A stretch of 64,000 bases of DNA, from assembly GCA_964035795.1 (NCBI GenBank), contig OZ038322.1, positions 19,322,674 through 19,386,673 on the forward strand, written 5' to 3'. The stretch is from Pterobdella sp. o SKG-2022 (taxonomy: Eukaryota; Annelida; Clitellata; Hirudinida; Piscicolidae). Shown here piece after piece: positions 22,501 to 35,673 of this stretch (positions within the stretch are counted from its first letter, which is position 1; each line of letters starts with the position of its first letter). Position numbers and translations under genes: made by a program. Under the pieces are notes generated by a model. That model searched no databases, was not told the origin of the DNA, and saw nothing but the letters and a program-made list of their open reading frames with translations.

Positions 22501-25422
22501 CAATCACGGATCTGTACACGAAGTGTTTGGAGGTGTTTTCGTTAACACCATTACTTGCACAGCGTGTAGTGGTGTTAGTGAAATGTTTCATTTGAAAAAA
22601 TTATTTTTTTTTTAGAAATGTGTTTTTAATAGATTAACTTTCAAACAGGTACAGCAAAACTTTGAATCATTTCTTGACGTCAGTCTTCCCATTTGTACCA
22701 CATCAAATCAGGTGATCTCATATAATAACTTAATGTTATTTTTTTATGAGTGACACGATAAAAAAGGGCGTTAGCTTGAAGTTTTATAATCATAACTTAC
22801 ACCTTTAATTCTCTTAACAATGTAGTTCTATAGACTCAAAAATTTAAACTTAAAATAAATAAATAAATTCAATGTTTTTATAATGTAATGACAGAGGGGA
22901 AAAGAAGCATCAGTAATATCAAACAGTTCTAAAGGAAGGGTGAGTAAGCATCAGTTGAAGAAAGCACAGAAAAAAGAGAAACTTAACAAAAAAGTATTTC
23001 GACTCATCTTTTCAAATAACTTATTCACATAACTTGAGAATTTAATTATATTGTTAAACTCATTTAATTTAATTAGTTTTTAAGAATATTCATAAATATT
23101 TTAATTCTTCAAACCAAGCACAAATATTAAAATCAAAACACTTTTTGGAGTTTATTAAAAATATTTGTACCTCAAGTTGATGATGTAAGTTCAACTTACT
23201 AAAAGCCTCGTGCATTTAAATAAACTCAAAAAAGTGCTTTTATTCGAATATATATGCATAAATAAGCTTTTATAATTTTGATTTATATTTTAGCGACTCA
23301 AGAAACAGCATAGCCGCAAAGAAAAAGTTGATTCTGTCGAGGAGGGTTTGGTAGGACAAGTTTCAGAATTGAAAGTTGATGAGAATACTGGAAAAGATAA
23401 TAGTGAAGAAGAAGAAAATATTGCAGACAAAACTGAAGAACCTGTGGGAGAAGGTGTTGATGAAAAAGTCCGAGATAATGTTTTTGATGAGTTTAACATG
23501 GAGAATATTAATATTAATGCAAGAAATGACGAAGATACAAATGATTCAGAAACAAACGTTATTAGTGATGATGATTTACTCATAGATAAAAATAACAACG
23601 GCCAAACCTCCTCAATGAAAATGAAACTAAAAAAGAATACGAATAAAAAATCCGAACCATTATTCGAAGAAAAATTTGAAAAAGATGATGTGATGAGATA
23701 CGCTATGACCTCATTACAAAAGCTTGTGCAACAACAGTGTAGCGACCCTCCCCAAAACAACAAAGACACAGCGAATGAGAAAAAGCTTAAAAATAGCGTT
23801 GCAAAGGCTGAAGGTAAGAGTGACGATGACTCTTCTCTTGACCATTTCTTGGGACTTTATACTGCACCGGAGATTCTGTCTGACGTGTATCTGTGTCCTA
23901 ATTGTAATACAAATAATACTAAAAGTGTGTACTGTTTTTTTAGTGGTTTTTAATCTAATAATTGTAGTTGGCTTATGATAATATTTGTAAAAATTAGGTT
24001 ATAGTAATGTTTATAATTGTATTTTCTATTTATAACATTTATGAACGATTTTATTGAGTTTGCCTGAATCCTTTTTTTATGGATATCGGATTATACTGAT
24101 TTCCAATTAAATATAAATTGTATTAAGCTCAAACTTTTGTGCGTATACTTCAGAAATCTCAGTTGTTTTTTTTGGTTTTATATAAATTTATATTATTATT
24201 TAAATGTTATAAATCTTGATAATCCTAAATCATCTTTTCTTGATTCATCAACCTCACACAACCACACTGCAGTGAAAACCACCGCAGTCAAACAAGTGCT
24301 GATACAAAAAGCTCCCGCCATTCTCACCATTCACCTTAAACGCTTTAAGCAGGTTTACGCTATTTAAAAAGGCTTATTATTTATATTATCACATGAATCT
24401 TGGGATTAAGAAATAAAATATAGCTTTGTGTTGAGATTGTTCTTATTTTATGAAGCATTTGAGACTTAATTATATTCATTAATGTTTGTTTTTTTCGGAT
24501 TATATTCTCACACTTAGCTCATATTTCGATAGTATTTGATAAATATTAAATTGAAAATTTCCAAAATTTTTGAAAGTAATAATTGTCAATTCATACCCTC
24601 TCATAATGGTTGTTTCATGAATACAATATATTTTGTTTCAGATGACATCGAAATTAGAAAAAGTTGCAAAAAAAATTTCTTTTGGTGAGTTTTTAGATTT
24701 GAGTCCTTACTGCTCATCGCTTTTGCAGGTTTTCCACTTATGAAGAATAATAATTTTTTTGAATTATATTTTCAAGGTATTAAATTGATAGAATTGATAT
24801 TAAATTTTAAATTAACAAGATACTCATATAATTGATAGATAAAGTTTCATTTTTATCGACATTACTTTGAATCTAGCCTGTAGGCAAATGTTTTGAATAC
24901 AAAACTAATGTTACAATAAAAGCATTAAAATCTTCACAGGACGAAGAAACGATCCTAAAATACCGTTTGAAAGGCATAGTGGAGCACCAAGGAAGTTTAT
25001 CTGGCGGGCACTACACTGCGTGCGTTAGGGTTTCACAACACAATCCTCTGCCTTCAGCCAATGTTTCATCTTTCGGTGATTGCCAATCTACTTGTGCAGA
25101 TTCTTTGGAGAAACACGCTGATGTTGCTTTGTTCAACCCTCAACGAGTTCATTTTTTAAATTCGTATCTCCCAAACAAATTAAGGTTTAATTTAATGGTT
25201 AAAAAATATTCTAGGTTAAAACAAAATTTGAACGAAAAATTAAGTAATGTTGCCAATAATGAAATCGCAAAAAGTTCTTTTCTGGTAAAAGACAACGATG
25301 ACACAATAGAGCCTAATTCTGAGGTTTGGTACCACGCTGATGACTCACGAATCAGTAAACTTTCTGGAGTTGAAGCTGTTTTAAGAAAACAAGCCTACAT
25401 TTTGTTTTATGAAAAGATTTAG
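19594..25422 (+). CDS. USP16: USP16/USP45-like ubiquitin carboxyl-terminal hydrolase
   Basis: Seventeen exons join in phase to 848 residues (human USP16 has 823): 19594-19609, 19660-19757, 19817-19867, 19934-20019, 20239-20578, 20673-20720, 20854-20994, 21238-21342, 21748-21834, 22078-22120, 22485-22573, 22649-22711, 22895-22993, 23294-23924, 24273-24352, 24642-24728 and 24940-25422. The N-terminal ZnF-UBP has CKHCKG, MCLSCAKLGC, EEHGESHYKA and WCFECC. The catalytic core has GLTNLGNTCFFN (Cys206), GEQHDSHELL, SGGHYTA (His712) and WYHADDS (Asp822), so all three catalytic residues are present. A long acidic/basic insert (about 23294-23830) splits the fold, as in USP16/45. USP16 removes ubiquitin from histone H2A and USP45 acts on ERCC1; the sequence does not decide between them. 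A 50-nt intron follows the 16-nt first coding exon. The acceptor at 21747 lies 4 nt beyond a nearer AG that would put a stop in frame. Confidence 0.93.
23121..23250 (+). mobile_element. MITE-like inverted-repeat element, copy 2
   Basis: Clear terminal inverted repeats: AAAACACTTTTTGGAGTTTA near 23136-23155 and TAAACTCAAAAAAGTGCTTTT at about 23221-23241. The core CTTACTAAAAGCCTCGTG is at 23195-23212. It lies in a USP16-like intron and has no coding capacity. This is the best-preserved copy in the window. Confidence 0.65.
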
Positions 25423-27077
25423 TCACGATGGTCTGCCTTCCATTACACCAACTTGAATTTATCGTTAGAAAACATTTGTCCAAAAAAATATTAAAATTTT
25501 GCTTCCTTCAATGATAAAATAAAAACTACAATTGCTTTAATCTTATCTACGCTAATAGAAATTCAAATAAAATTCATTTGCTCTACAATTCAATAACTAA
25601 CGATTTAAAAATGTTGAAAAATCTCGGAAAAATTTCATTGATAATCTTGAAAGTACTGGATAAAAATATGGTCATGTTTTTGTGAATGGATTTTTTACTC
25701 TCACATTTTTTGATAGACTTCTATTTTAAAAGTGCCAGAGCTGAACGTTTTCTATTTACTGAAATGTTTAGTGGTAATAAGCATAGACCATAAAAACACA
25801 AAGACCCACAGACATCATTAAAAATACAAAAACACGCACAGTATTGAGATGTTAGGTTTATTACGTTGTACGCCATACCGCAGTGCACGGACACTAAAAC
25901 GTTTGTTACTCTGTCCAACTTGAAAAATATAAAACTATTTTCACACCATATGCTACTAAATATTAAAAATATATGTTTTTTCATATAAAAATTCGTTTTT
26001 ACTTGAAATAAAATAATAATTAGCTCATAGATGTGTTGTGATGTCCCTATGTTTTGCAGATGTCCATTGAAAGAACCAATAGAGGTTTTTGTGCTTCCAA
26101 TTTGTGCGTGTGTTAGCGCAAGGACATTTGTATGAAGGTCTTCCATGTATATAGTGTATAGTTCTGTATCTTTGTACACCCATAAGAAAGCCTTTATACT
26201 TCTCACTTTTCTTATTATAATTAAACGACAAAATTTCCAACTTTTACAAAAATTTCTATTTTAAAAAGTGAAATATGTATTGAAGTTGGATAATTTGAAT
26301 ATAAAATTAGTTAAAATAAATTGCTTTAAATCTGTCTAAAAGTAAATATATGAACGTGATTGTGCGTGAAAAGGGTACTTAAATGGATCACAGGCGTACA
26401 TAGGAATGTGTGTGAGCTCCAAATGACAACTTCATTCATTTAAACACTAAAATTAATAATTGCTTAAGCTTGTAATTATGTAGCTAATAACGTTTACTGA
26501 AGTTTTTGATAGTTTAATAATGAAATAGTTTTTTACTTTGTAAGTAAATCATTTATTAAAGTTTCTTGAGATTCAGGTTGAGTTATTGTAAAAATATAAG
26601 TTGGAATTTTGTTTGGAGTTGTTGACAAGTACATTAGTTTTTGTACATTTATCAATGGTGGTTTGTGCACATGAATCCGTTTGTTTCTTCCCACTTGAAT
26701 CTTCAACACTTCTTTTTAGGATACAACCTTCAGTTTTATAATGATAATCCGTTGCATATGTGAATTGTAGAAAAATGAAGAAAAACCGAAGATGAATATG
26801 AAGAATTTAGGAAATTATAGAATCTTACTCTTTATCAATGCGATTATTCATACAAAATTTCAAATTTGGTTACTAATTTGCTTCATCAATTTTCAAATAA
26901 ATCTTGAAAAAGTGTGCATCAGTTCTCCACAAGTTCGGGCAACAACTGCTTTTCAAACAAACACTCATCCACACCTTTGCTGACCTTCAAAAAAATCATT
27001 TCAACAAAGTCAAAATTCATTTAAAAAAAACTTGCAAGCTTTAAAACTTAAACCATTATTTTTCTTCTGAATTATAA
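25423..27077. other. Intergenic between the USP16-like and TARP-like genes
   Basis: No coding exon could be supported. Minus-strand open frames at 25721-26240 overlap one another, lack splice-consistent structure, and match nothing I know. Upstream promoter or 5' UTR exons of the TARP-like gene are likely here. Confidence 0.5.
25518..25523 (+). terminator. Poly(A) signal AATAAA, USP16-like gene
   Basis: A canonical hexamer about 96 nt after the stop at 25420-25422. Confidence 0.5.
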
Positions 27078-30000
27078 ATGTGCCGGTCTGGTCAGAAAAG
27101 TTGGGTATTGGTGGTAACAAGCATATTTTCATGCCTTTCTTTTGCTTGCCTGTGTGTGGCTGTGGTGGCAGATCACTGGTTGTATGCCAGTGAACGGGAA
27201 AAAGAAAACGCCACATACGTCTTTAGGAACACTTCTGCTGGCTTGTGGAGAAAGTGTGTTTACCGAGGTGGTTCATATGAAAATTTTTAGTACTTTTTAA
27301 TAATTTATTTTTTTTTTGATTTATTGATTTTTAATAATTAACATTTTCTTTGAAGGTATTTATAATATTTTAGATTAAAAATAATTTTTTCTAAAGTTTT
27401 TTAAATTTAACTATTTTAAGTTTTTTTAATTTTGAAATTGCAAACGGCATTTATAAGTCTCTTCAGGAACTTGAAATAATTAAACCTGATGACTGTAAAA
27501 CTTTATGGCAAAAATATTCTCCAACCACTGATAAAATCTTTCAAAATTTAGTTCCGTGAGGGTATGTTCTATTAAAACAATGAAATTGTCAAAAATTTTG
27601 TTAAAAAAATTTTTTTATTTTTGAATAAAATCTTTTCCATGAGAAAATAAACTTTTAAAGTCTATTTTATCTCTGTTTTACGTTTATAGTCATCATTTGA
27701 AAGATTTTCTTTTTGCAATTGGCATCGTTTAGCCGATTTTTGATTTTTCATTCAAATTCGAATCTTTTATTATAAATTTTATGTATCAATTTTGCACAAA
27801 CAATTCAACATTTTCGCTTCTTTTTATAATAATTTTGTTAAATATAGTCGCTTAAAGTCTAATCGGTCAATTTTTCCTAACCGCTAATTAAAGTCTTGTT
27901 CAAAAGCCTTTTTCGAAATATTTCAAAAGACAAGATTTTAATCTTTGCAAAATAATATAAAAACAAATAAACATGAAGAGCTTTCGAAAGTATTTTTATC
28001 TTCATCTTCTCTAATGGTTTCATTTTAAAATATGAAATATTTTTTCCTATAAACGTTTATTTTCAGTTTTCATTTTTAAATACCTAAGCTATTTTTCAAC
28101 TCTAATTTTGATGAGAGTTAAATTTACATGAAAACTATTCAAAATTATTAACAAGTGAATAAAATTAATTTCCTAGCATATTTTCTTAATTTATTCAAAG
28201 GACTTATTCTAAATCTTGTTTACGTATCTTTTAATATGAATGCATGTTCAAAAAGTGAGAGTTGGACCTAATTGAATACATTATAAATAAAAAGATGCTT
28301 CCAATTGAACAAACTTTAATAAGTGACTTGAAGACTTCTTAATTCTCCCCAGTTTTTGTTCAACTACAATATTGAAGAAAAAACTTCTCAAACTAAGTCT
28401 TTTTCGAGATTTTTAAGCCGATTTTGTAACAAAGGGTTTAATATTTAATTTTTAAAAATTTTGCTTTTACTTTTTTTCATTAAATTTGTTGAAACGTCAA
28501 GTAGGGTTAAATGACAGCACATTCTACCGCGATGGATCGCCTTGTAGCAATTTGCTATTGGAGAATTCAATGCAGCTTCAACCCATTTGCAATATTAAAC
28601 TCCCTGAGTTTTTATTAAATTTCAACCACAACATACACTTAAAATAACGAATAAAAAGTTATATAAAGCGTCAATGCTTCATGGATTTACTTTGACATTT
28701 TTAAAAGCTTCAATAATATTTGTTGCGACCTTTACATTTATTTTCTAAAATATAAAATATTTTTGAGAGGTTTTATTTATATATAAAACATTAAAAACAA
28801 TGTTATTTTTCAAGTTATTTAAAATTTGGTATTATTTAACTCAACATGAGTGCTCTTTTAAATAAGTTGTCGCTAAATACCGGTGGTACAGTGCACAATT
28901 GAAAAGAATTTGTTTGATTTTGTGACTTCCATGAAGACATTCCAAGATATAATAAAGTATAAATCAGGATAAAATGAGTAAATTAATGGCTTTTGAGAAA
29001 AATTCCTGAAATTTAAACTTGGAAAAATTAAATTAATAATAAGAACTTATTTTAACTTTATTTAACTTATTTTATAAAAAAAACGATATCTTTAGCTTGG
29101 CAATTGAGTGTTTAGTCATTGTTTAGAGCCTTCAGATATTTACAACAGCTTCAAAGATCATTTTTTTTCTTTTTATTCACTTTCGAGCTCCAAATGCACA
29201 TAAATAAATTGACAGAATATCCTCTAAGACTCGAGCCTAATGAAAGATGTTGAAGAATATATTTAAAACGTAAATTTTGTTGTTTTTTAACTTTTCACTA
29301 AATGAGAGTGTATATTTAATTTTATTTATTTATTATTAAATATTACATGCTCAAGGTGGTTGATAGTTTTTTATTTCATTAATTCATTAAATGTCGTCTT
29401 AAAATAAAAATTGAATTTTAAAAAACTTCAATAAAACCTGTCAGATGTGAAGAAATATCCTTCATCAGAATGCAGTAACATTGAATATTTCAAAGAGGTT
29501 GAAAGAGATGGTCTCCAGCCTACGGAGTCTATATTACGTTAGAGCCTATATCTCTTGCCATTGCAAGCAAATCCCTTCGTTTACGTTGTAGCATGGATTT
29601 GATGTTTTTAAACATTAATGATGTTTATAATGGCTGCTATTCTTTTCAAGTTTTTGAGTTGCGGTAGCATTGGTACAAATAGGTTTTAAAATGGAATATT
29701 TTGAAGTGAAAAAATAAATTTAAAAAATTTTTAAATACGATTTTATCGAAGTTGGTTTAATTTTGCAAACGATAGATTTACGATTCGACTTTAATATTTT
29801 TTTTAGCAGCATAAATGGAAATGACTCAAAGCTCATAAGATCTTTTTAGAAATATAATAAAACTCAAGTTATCAAAATTGCAGACACAACCATAAGAGTA
29901 TTCCTGAGGCGTGTAGAAATGCTTAATGGTGGTAGAAAATAAAGAAAGAGAGGGATAAATTTGAACCATACTTCTATGCTAAGTCATCAAATCCCGACCT

Positions 30001-33000
30001 TGCACTCAGATTGAAAAATATATTTATTTTTTCGACATCATCAATTACTCTATGTCAGAATATATTTTTAAAGAAAGGTTTTGGCAACTTTTCGTCAAGT
30101 TTTTTATATTTATTTCAACGTTTTATGAAACGCATATCTGTCATTTCATTAAAATATTTTAGAGTTAAAATATATTATTAAAAAATTAATAATTTATAGT
30201 TTGTGGTGCTTTGACCACCAGTTTTGATGCCGATCATAAAATTTTTATAATTTCCCAATCTCTTTTACAGATTGCTTTTCACCCAACATTCAAGTTATTT
30301 TCACTCGAGATCTCATAATAATCATTAGAATATCCATTAATTCATGAAACTACGAAACCTATATCTGAAATTTTATTATTCCGCAGTGTCCTTAAGGCGC
30401 TTCATGATCTTTCCCATGCTCAGCCTAGTGATTGTGGTCGCGGGAGAGTGCTGTTTCTTGGCTTTCCACTGCAAACCACACATCAACACGCTTACCCTTG
30501 CTTCCGGAGTTCTTTTTGTTATTGGAGGTTAATGATGAGATTGATTATTGAAATGATTGAGCATATGAAAATAATAATAGTGATATTATATTAGCTGTTA
30601 TAACTGTGTTCTTGAATCAAAAATTATTGTGACTTTTTTATTAAATAATGAAAGTTTTTAAAGTAAACTTTTAAATTTAGATTTTAAGCCTTGAAACGAA
30701 AATATCTTTGATAAGTTTTACATGAGGTTCACAATTATAGCAGCGTCAGTGAGCATTATTTTTTTTATATAGTCTCACAAACAATGAGAGTGATTAAAAT
30801 TTTTTAAACTTAGTGAATTTTCAAGTCATCTAAAACTCTAAATAATTCACTTTTTGGATCCCACTAGCATAATTCAAGTTACCTTGAAGATTTTAAAAAA
30901 AAATTCACCTCAAAACTTCATAAGTTTTTGAAAGATTTTTCAAATTTTTGTTGTTGCTAACTAAGCTAAAGAATATTCTTTTTATTAAAAATTCGAAGTG
31001 AAAAACCCAGAAAAATAATTTATCTTTTTACACAAGTTTAGTTTTCAAGCTCAATGTATGTAAGGTTTTGATAAGGATCTCTATGTATTTAATTAAAAAA
31101 ACAGTTTATTCAATGAAATTCACTTCTTGATAATATCAGTAGATATAATGAGATGCTTCATGTCATTATAACTAAAATAAACTTTCTTTCCAATGTTTTG
31201 AATTATTAATGAATTTTCCAATTTGTGTTTTGAGACATGGTGTAACTTTTATTTAATTAAGACATTATTATAATGTGAAGTGCCATGCTCTTAATTACAT
31301 GAATTACAGAATTTTGAAATGATTTTTTTCAAGGTACCTATTAAACTAAATTGCTTTGTGAAACTTAAGCTGAAACTCATAGATTTAATATAACTTCAAA
31401 AACTCGACACTTTCAGACCAAACCAAGAATGCCAGCTTATTAATAAAAGCTAAAGAAAATATTTTCGTATTATTTAAGGACCTTTTTAGCAAATCAATTG
31501 ATAATTTGATTTAATAAGTTTGATAAAATTTTTCTTTATCTTAAGTGAATATAGTCAAAGTTTTTTTTGTCGTTAGTGAATTTTCTTATTTTTTAAATTC
31601 TATAAAAGCATAATGAAAATATAAAACAAAAACACTAGTGCAATGAAATAGAACTTTTTATGGGCTTTTCGATAATATCTTATGGGAAAATTTTTAGGAT
31701 CCAATCTTATTGAAAAAGATAATTTATATCAAACTGATAAGCCTTTTATAAAACATATAAGCACCTTAAAAACTGAATTCACAAAAAATAACATAAACAT
31801 GAGAAAAATCTAATAATAATTAATCACACTGAATAATAACATAATTACATTCCTATCTATTTCTATAGGTCTGTTTGTTCTGATCGGAATTGTCATTTTT
31901 ATTGGAGCCATAACTGAAGAAGCAGGCAACACTAAACCAAGCGCCTTGCAAGATGATCAGCTACATTTTTACTACCGCTATGGCCCTTCTTTCATTCTAA
32001 CCATTATTTCTTTCGTCACATCTGAACTCACTGGCGTTTTGAGTGTTTATTTATATATATCACTATTCCAACAAGCATACCGCAAAGAGCGCGATCATTT
32101 AGTCTCCCCGATTGATGTTAACAACGAAGCCCTACAAGAAACAAACTCAAACAAAAATTCAAATTTTTTCAATATACCGATAAAAACTTTGAGCACTACA
32201 AGCATACACAAAAGTCAAGCCTTGCTATCAGATAACATAGAAGACTCGACGTCGCTTGAGTGCAGTGGCAATAAAGAAAAAGATATCAATAATATCACAA
32301 AACACCCTTATGAACGAGAATGTTACGTCGAGAAAAAAGACATTGAAAGCGACATAGGGTCGAAAGAAGAAAGCGAAGAAGCTTCTGGGGGTAGCATTAT
32401 ATTTTCACCACCTTTTCCTCAAATAAGGAAACTCCAGCATGAACCTTATTCCAGAAAAAATTTCAAGTTTAAAAACAATTTTCAGCAAAACCCATTCTTG
32501 CAATTTCATCAAATGTCCCAACAAAAACCACTGCAGAAAATGATAATTCCACAAAATCAATTAATTTTCACAAAAAATTTATCACCCCAACAACAAACTC
32601 AATTAAATAATGAAGATTTACAAAAGAAGCAGTTTTTAAATCAAAAGGCGCAGTTTTCAAAGCAAAATGTTATTTCTTCAAATATTCTTCTTCAAAAACA
32701 ACTTAAAGACAAACACAACAAACGACCGCTGTTTTCACAGCAGCAGCTTCATCAGAAAATACAGAAAAATTTACAAGATTTTCAAACAATTCAACCATCC
32801 AAACAGACTTCAATCCTCTCCAGCAGCACGCAACAAGACGATAAAGCTAATTCCTCTGATACGGAAAACATACAACAAAAAATACAATCTTCACAACAAA
32901 TCCATAACTTCCAGAAAAAAAATTTTAAGCATAAATTAAACCAAGGTCAAGGAAAAGACCTGTTTTTTGAGCACGAAAGCGAGCAATATTCCTCCGCACA

Positions 33001-33952
33001 AAATGAGCCACTTCAACAATCAAATACAGAATTACAGAAACAATTAGATTTGTACAAAAAACTTTTTAACGATTTACAAAAACAAGTTCAACAACGTCCT
33101 TATTTTTTCAACCATCAATTTTCGCAACAACAACATCGTTTAAAAATGTATCAACACCAGCAACAACAACTTTATCAACAACATTTGAATAAACATCAAC
33201 TGCTGAGACCGGGTCATTTACAAAATAATACTGGTGAAAATATACAACAGCTGCCTTCTTACAAGCATTACCAAATGCAACAGCTTCAAGCCGCCACGAC
33301 AGCAACTTCACCCATGTATAAGGACATTTCAGTGCAATACTCCCCCTTAGTTTCTTCGGATGATAGGAGTTCTTGGTCTCAAAACACAACAAAGAAAAAA
33401 CAATTGAAAAAAAATTCTTATTCTTATAAAGCGCCATTACGAACTAAACGAGGCAGCAAAAACCAAAAAAGAAAAAATGATAAGTCTTATAAAGATTTAA
33501 ATAACAATCCTAAAAATGCCTTGGATAACAGTGGAGAGAGTGATGAAGATGGCGATATTGAAGACGATGATGAACTGAATGAAGACGATGATACACTAAC
33601 TGATGGCTCTAATTTTGTAATACAATTGAAAAATTCCCCAACATTACACAGAACTTTTAGACACTCAGACTTCAACCTACCTGTTTGCGTAGAGCAGGAA
33701 GACTTCCCCACTAACACTCTCCAATGCTCTCCACTCAAAATATCTTATGAATTTTCTCCTTTTTCTAATCGGCTTTGTGACAAAGCAAAATCAATGCATG
33801 AATTAAGAGAAAACAACAGTTTCACCACAAGATTCTTTATGAATTACTGCACGCCTGATGTTCTGCAAGCGTTAGTTCAACCCATTGGAAGCATTGGTAC
33901 TTTTGATGATGCCCTGTATGGCAACTACTTGGGAAGAACCACTCCAGTATAA
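27078..33952 (+). CDS. TARP / voltage-dependent calcium-channel gamma-like (stargazin family) with a very long Gln-rich tail
   Basis: Four exons: 27078-27267, 29445-29537, 30387-30527 and 31869-33952, all split in phase 1, encode 835 residues. Stargazin has about 320. Four membrane segments lie at about residues 8-32, 102-124, 128-158 and 180-207. The first extracellular loop has the claudin-fold GLW (55-57) with paired cysteines C60 and C73 and CSNIEYF. IFPMLS before TM2 matches TARPs. The extreme C-terminus TTPV is identical to stargazin's PDZ-binding end, which anchors AMPA receptors to PSD-95-type scaffolds. The tail (about 210-835) is cytoplasmic, rich in Gln/Ser/Lys, with an acidic patch near 33530-33600. 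TARPs traffic and modulate AMPA-type glutamate receptors. Assignment to one gamma subtype is not possible. The exon 2 donor (GTTAGA at 29538) was chosen because it restores phase and the TESILLSLRRFM-IFPMLS alignment. Confidence 0.88.
27268..29444. other. TARP-like intron 1 with two exon-like frames
   Basis: AT-rich intron. Two short stretches look exon-like (27467-27555 and 28505-28648) but do not fit the frame of the flanking exons. Nothing else was recognised. Confidence 0.5.
29538..31868. other. TARP-like introns 2 and 3 (exon 3 at 30387-30527 between them)
   Basis: Intronic AT-rich DNA with no further exon, RNA gene or mobile element that I can support. Confidence 0.5.
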
Positions 33953-35673
33953 TCTTTGTATACCTATTAATTGTTTTGTCTGGAGAGTACAACCGCTTCT
34001 TTGTCTTCAAATGTTTCAAATAATGTGGTAAGCTCCATGAGGAAATTTTTTTTGAGAATGTTTATTGTTTTATCTATAACTAATAATTCATTTTTATCTT
34101 TAAATCTGTGTATGACATAGCCATTCCATAACTTTGAATAAATTTAATTGGATTTTATAAAAACCCATTCTTCAATCGATATTATCAAAAGCTTGTTTCG
34201 ATGGTAACAAATCAAAATTTTTTAATTTTTAAATGCTCCATTTATTTTACTTTAATTCAAAAAAACATTTTTCCTTTTACTGATTGTGGTTAAAATGATA
34301 CAATTTTAATTTTTTGTATTTTAATTTTGTCCATAATTTTTCTAATATTTTCAATAGCTTTTAAAAACTTCAATACTTTTCAGACCAAACTTTCAATAAT
34401 TTACTGATATTCATGCGGACGTAGTTTAATAGAATACAAATAATTTTCATTAATCCTTGTACTTGAAGTATTTTCGATTTGGATGTAAATTATTTGAGCT
34501 GTTTTTACTTTTGATGTTATAAAAACCTTATTTTTAGGTATTTTTTAATACTTTCATGTCCAAAATTTTTTATTGATCATTTTATTTTTCATAGATACTC
34601 TAAAATTTTGAATCATTGTATGTAAAACCCCGAAAAAGAATTCCTAAGGTTTATTTTAAAATTTCACAAACAAGCTTTTATACTAATTTACATGTAAATA
34701 ACTTTTCGAATCATTTCTACATTTTCTAGAGTATGGAATTTTGAAATCTCATTTACCCCGTGTGGTGATTACTTAAGTTTGGAAAATAGAAATTATTTTT
34801 TGTCGGCCATGTTGTAAGCGTTCAAGCATAATGTTTTTACTTGAAGTCTTCTACTTAAATTAAATGTGTTTTCAAGTTTAAAGTTTTTACATTATTCTAT
34901 TTCTTGTTAGACACTCATAAACGAGATTATTAAGCTAATCATTCAAGACCATTTACTCATAAATATTTTTTACGTTTTCGTATAACAAGAAAGTTCATTC
35001 TTTTTTCAAATCTCACTGACTTTTTAATTAAACTATTATTTTGTCAGCGCTTAATGGCAAGTTTATAATGTTCTTGCGATATGTCCAAAGTAGTTATAAC
35101 TATTTACCTCTATAAATACATCTTTATAACTTATTCATTTTTAACTTTCTACTTTATGGCTTCTTTTGAAATAATGATGTGGTTATAAGCGTTACATATT
35201 TTGTTCGAATCTTCATTAATCAAAAATTGTGATTATATTAACTTTATATTTTTTATATTTTAAAAACTCATGCTTTAAAACTTCAGTATTGCCATTTATT
35301 TGTTCAACTTTTCTCTTTTATTTATGAAAATAGATTCACATCTCATGTTCAATTTGTTTAATAGTTTATTACTTTTTAGTAGTTAAAAAATAAAAATTTT
35401 TTTATAAATTTGATGATGAAATGGAAATTAGTTCTATTTTTATTATTTTTGACTTAGTGAAATAAAATTGTGTCGAACGTTTCTGCATTAGAAACCACAA
35501 TACTCGCATGCAAATATAAACGAAGCTCACAAAAGGATGAAAAACAACACGATATTGTAAATGTTTATTCTTCAAATGTTGAACAAAAACAATAGTCACT
35601 GTTACTAACAAAATATGAATTCCTTGATTTTTGAGCAACACCAAGCTCAACATAGAAAACCATAGTTTAAATT
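33953..35673. other. Convergent intergenic region
   Basis: 3' UTRs of the TARP-like gene (AATAAA at 34137-34142) and of the minus-strand orphan. A minus-strand open frame at 35402-35677 directly follows the orphan gene's stop and has no supporting features. Confidence 0.5.
34137..34142 (+). terminator. Poly(A) signal AATAAA, TARP-like gene
   Basis: A canonical hexamer about 185 nt after the stop at 33950-33952. Confidence 0.45.

Noticed and set aside
25721..26240. Overlapping minus-strand frames of up to 161 codons
   Set aside because: No recognisable domain, no paired splice sites, low-complexity AT composition; most likely chance.
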